Positions 63,201 to 64,000 of a DNA stretch of 64,000 nucleotides are shown here, piece after piece. The stretch spans positions 2,728,001 to 2,792,000 of the forward strand of contig NZ_CP082945.1 in the NCBI RefSeq assembly GCF_019933235.1, read 5' to 3'. The notes beneath the pieces were generated by a model that ran no database searches, had not been told where the DNA came from, and worked only from the letters and a program-made list of their open reading frames with translations. The stretch's first letter is position 1; each line of letters starts with the position of its first letter. The position numbers and the translations under genes were made by a program. The DNA comes from Streptomyces angustmyceticus. GTDB lineage: Bacteria > Actinomycetota > Actinomycetes > Streptomycetales > Streptomycetaceae.

Positions 63201-63880
63201 AAGGCGTCGAGGGCGTCCGGGCCCAGGCCCAGTTCGCGGCTGCGGGCGAGCACCGCGCGGACCTCGTCGGCGAAGCCGCGGGTGGTCAGGCAGGCCCGCA
63301 GTTCGTCGGGCCAGCTCACCCGGGCGCGGCCGGTGCCGGCCAGTTCCGCCTGTCCTTCGAGGAGTTCGCGGACGGCGAGGTCCTGTTCGGGTCCTGACAG
63401 CAGCCGGATGGGGTCGGCGAAGAGGTCGGCGTCCTGGTGGGCGCGGACCAGGGCGTAGCAGAAGGAGTGGAAGGTCGTCGCCTGCGGGATGCCGGCCCGG
63501 GGGCCGGCCCCGGGGGCGGTCGGCCCGGCGGGCTGTCCCTCCAGGTCGGCCAGCCGGGCCGCGAGCCGGTCGCGGAGTTCGACGGCGGCCTTGCGGCTGA
63601 AGGTGAGGACGAGGATCCGGTCGGGGTCGGTGCCGGCCCGCACCCGGCGGGCGACCGACTCCACGAGTGTCGTGGTCTTGCCGGTGCCCGGCCCGGCCAG
63701 CACCAGCAGGGGGCCGTGCCGGTGGTCAACCACGGCGCGCTGCGCTGCGTCCAACGCAGGAGGAGTCGCCCGCCCCGGCGGGGTGCGCACCAGCCGGTAC
63801 GTGCCCGCGGCACCCCGCGGCGCCGCCCGGTGGGGCTGCGTCGTCGGGACGGCCGGGGAGGCCGAGAAGGAGGAACTCAC
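60290..63880 (-). CDS. adnA: Helicase-nuclease subunit AdnA
   Basis: Partner of AdnB in break resection. The 1196-residue protein has UvrD motifs GPGTGKT (63-69), VYVDEYQDTDAAQVRLLRAL, FGDPDQSIYAFRGADV and LMTAHRAKGLEWRLVVVAG, and a C-terminal RecB-like nuclease with GSMDHV, YVVDFKTGKQ and QLAVYQL. The [4Fe-4S] cysteines are one in NTCSLQW upstream of the nuclease and three in HCTHCTFRASC at the end. Gly/Ala-rich low-complexity segments (about 510-560) separate motor blocks. GTG 63880 is the start. Upstream of adnB as in M. tuberculosis Rv3202c/Rv3201c, but separated by a 410-base gap. Confidence 0.92.
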   Translation of the reverse strand: MSSSFSASPAVPTTQPHRAAPRGAAGTYRLVRTPPGRATPPALDAAQRAVVDHRHGPLLVLAGPGTGKTTTLVESVARRVRAGTDPDRILVLTFSRKAAVELRDRLAARLADLEGQPAGPTAPGAGPRAGIPQATTFHSFCYALVRAHQDADLFADPIRLLSGPEQDLAVRELLEGQAELAGTGRARVSWPDELRACLTTRGFADEVRAVLARSRELGLGPDALDAFARRTGRPDWSAAAAFLAEYLDVLDAQGVLDYAELVHRAVLLAEDTDVAAQLATAYDAVYVDEYQDTDAAQVRLLRALAGNHGATGRPGAPGRTLVAFGDPDQSIYAFRGADVNGILDFPETFRRGDGTPAPVAVLGTSRRSGAALLAATRLLTHRMPLTRLPARKVRAHREPVPVRDGGRVEVYTYPTPGTELDNIADILRRAHLEDGVPWHEMAVLVRAGGRSLPAVRRALTSAGVPLDIDGDDLPLRHEPAVAPLLTALRVAARAALEGPGADGAGAGEGEAGAAAPGGASPVAPAFDDALPVESAPGDAPSAEAVPDDTHPVEAAPAPGARPVLDAETALDLLTSPLGGMDAADLRRLGRALREEERAAGQALPRPSDELIAQALAEPQRLVAHDPAYARGAQRLGLLLRKARELLAGGGTAEQALWELWDGTPWPQRLERAAHRGGAAGRNADRDLDAVVALFETAARAEERTGGRGALNFLEELDAQDIAADTLTRRAVRPDAVRLMTAHRAKGLEWRLVVVAGVQEGLWPDLRRRGSLLEADRIGRDGLAEPLPPGALLAEERRLFYVAATRARERLVVTAVKAAADDGDQPSRFLTELGVAPQDVTGRPRRPLSVAALVAELRATTVDPAATPALREAAAQRLAQLAALRDDDQYPLVPAAHPDNWWGLHEPTHSTVPLRDRDRPVVLSGSALDQLANTCSLQWFLGREVKADTPATAAQGFGNVVHVLADEVASGRTPADLTVLMERLDSVWDALAFDAPWKSRQEKESARAALERFLRWHVMERETRGRDTVATEHGFDLTLRAGAYEVRIRGSMDHVSKDAQGRAYVVDFKTGKQKPTGPEVARHPQLAVYQLAVREGAVDDAFDGRTPEPGGAELVHLRLGAAQKEGGDALPAVQAQQPLEPAGPPEQPGGEWVGELLATAAGRVLEERFTPTTGTHCTHCTFRASCSAQPEGGQVVE

Positions 63881-64000
63881 GTGGATCGCCGGTCCTGAGG
63901 AGGTGCTGGTCGTGGTGCGGTGGTGGTGCGCGGCGCCGTGGTCCGCGGGCCGGGAGTGGTCCGGCCGTGCGGGGCGCGGCGGGGCCGTCGTCGTGACGGC

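Noticed and set aside
59924..63397. A 1157-codon plus-strand open frame opposite adnA
   Set aside because: The opposite strand carries clear helicase and nuclease motifs. The plus-strand translation is Gly/Ala/Val/Gln filler with no motifs or ribosome binding site.

Overview
The window is chromosomal DNA from a Streptomyces. The evidence is very high GC with third-position GC bias in every real gene, frequent GTG starts, strong GGAGG-type ribosome binding sites, and actinobacterial marker genes: dasA/dasR, sigR/rsrA, wblC (whiB7), mycoredoxin, uvrD2 and adnAB. From memory, the gene order resembles the S. coelicolor core-chromosome region around SCO5180-SCO5232. There are no insertion sequences, prophage genes, CRISPR arrays or rRNA genes. 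Most of the content is conserved housekeeping and stress biology. The least explained structures lie in the non-coding gaps.

Region 1 (1-10.6 kb). A partial dasA (sugar-binding lipoprotein) diverges from dasR across two DasR-type operators. A DUF3311 protein plus an MctP-like monocarboxylate symporter and a Uma2-type nuclease follow. Then comes the class Ia ribonucleotide reductase operon nrdA-nrdB, behind an NrdR-like box, a cobalamin riboswitch and a helix that can hide the nrdA ribosome binding site. A GT51 transglycosylase with a degraded transpeptidase domain closes the region.

Region 2 (10.6-25 kb). This holds peptide deformylase, a TPR protein, two overlapping membrane HD-domain genes, and the sigR-rsrA thiol-stress operon with a perfect autoregulatory sigma-R promoter. 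An alpha/beta hydrolase, a SRAP-domain protein, an M50-like protease, aroA, rsgA, an SMR efflux gene behind a large hairpin, a TetR regulator, hisN and a CBS-domain protein follow.

Region 3 (25-33 kb). Catalase and its Fur-family regulator CatR are divergent. An SsuB/SsuC/NMT1-type ABC importer follows. Two identical initiator tRNAs, each with the same terminator hairpin, flank a 617-residue Sel1-repeat protein.

Region 4 (33-64 kb). UPF0182, PDZ/Lon-like protease, DUF2342, ABC1 kinase, wblC, uvrD2, mrx1, nudC, adnB and adnA keep the order of M. tuberculosis Rv3193c-Rv3202c. Inserted among them are moaE, an SDR protein, a Nudix hydrolase, a three-gene AIM24/TerD cluster, a YgjP-type metallopeptidase and an orphan E1-like cyclodehydratase homologue. 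wblC is preceded by a 107-codon upstream ORF, an antiterminator octamer and a textbook terminator. mrx1 has a perfect sigma-R promoter next to a five-tract G-quadruplex motif. The adnA-adnB gap holds a roughly 300-bp nest of inverted repeats, the most unusual element in the window.

How the genes connect. Sigma-R (16.1-16.8 kb) probably controls both its own operon and mrx1 (53.3 kb). WblC is set up for ribosome-mediated attenuation. DNA precursor supply (nrdAB) is set up to respond to vitamin B12. DNA repair genes (uvrD2, adnAB) lie together with redox and NAD(H) maintenance genes.
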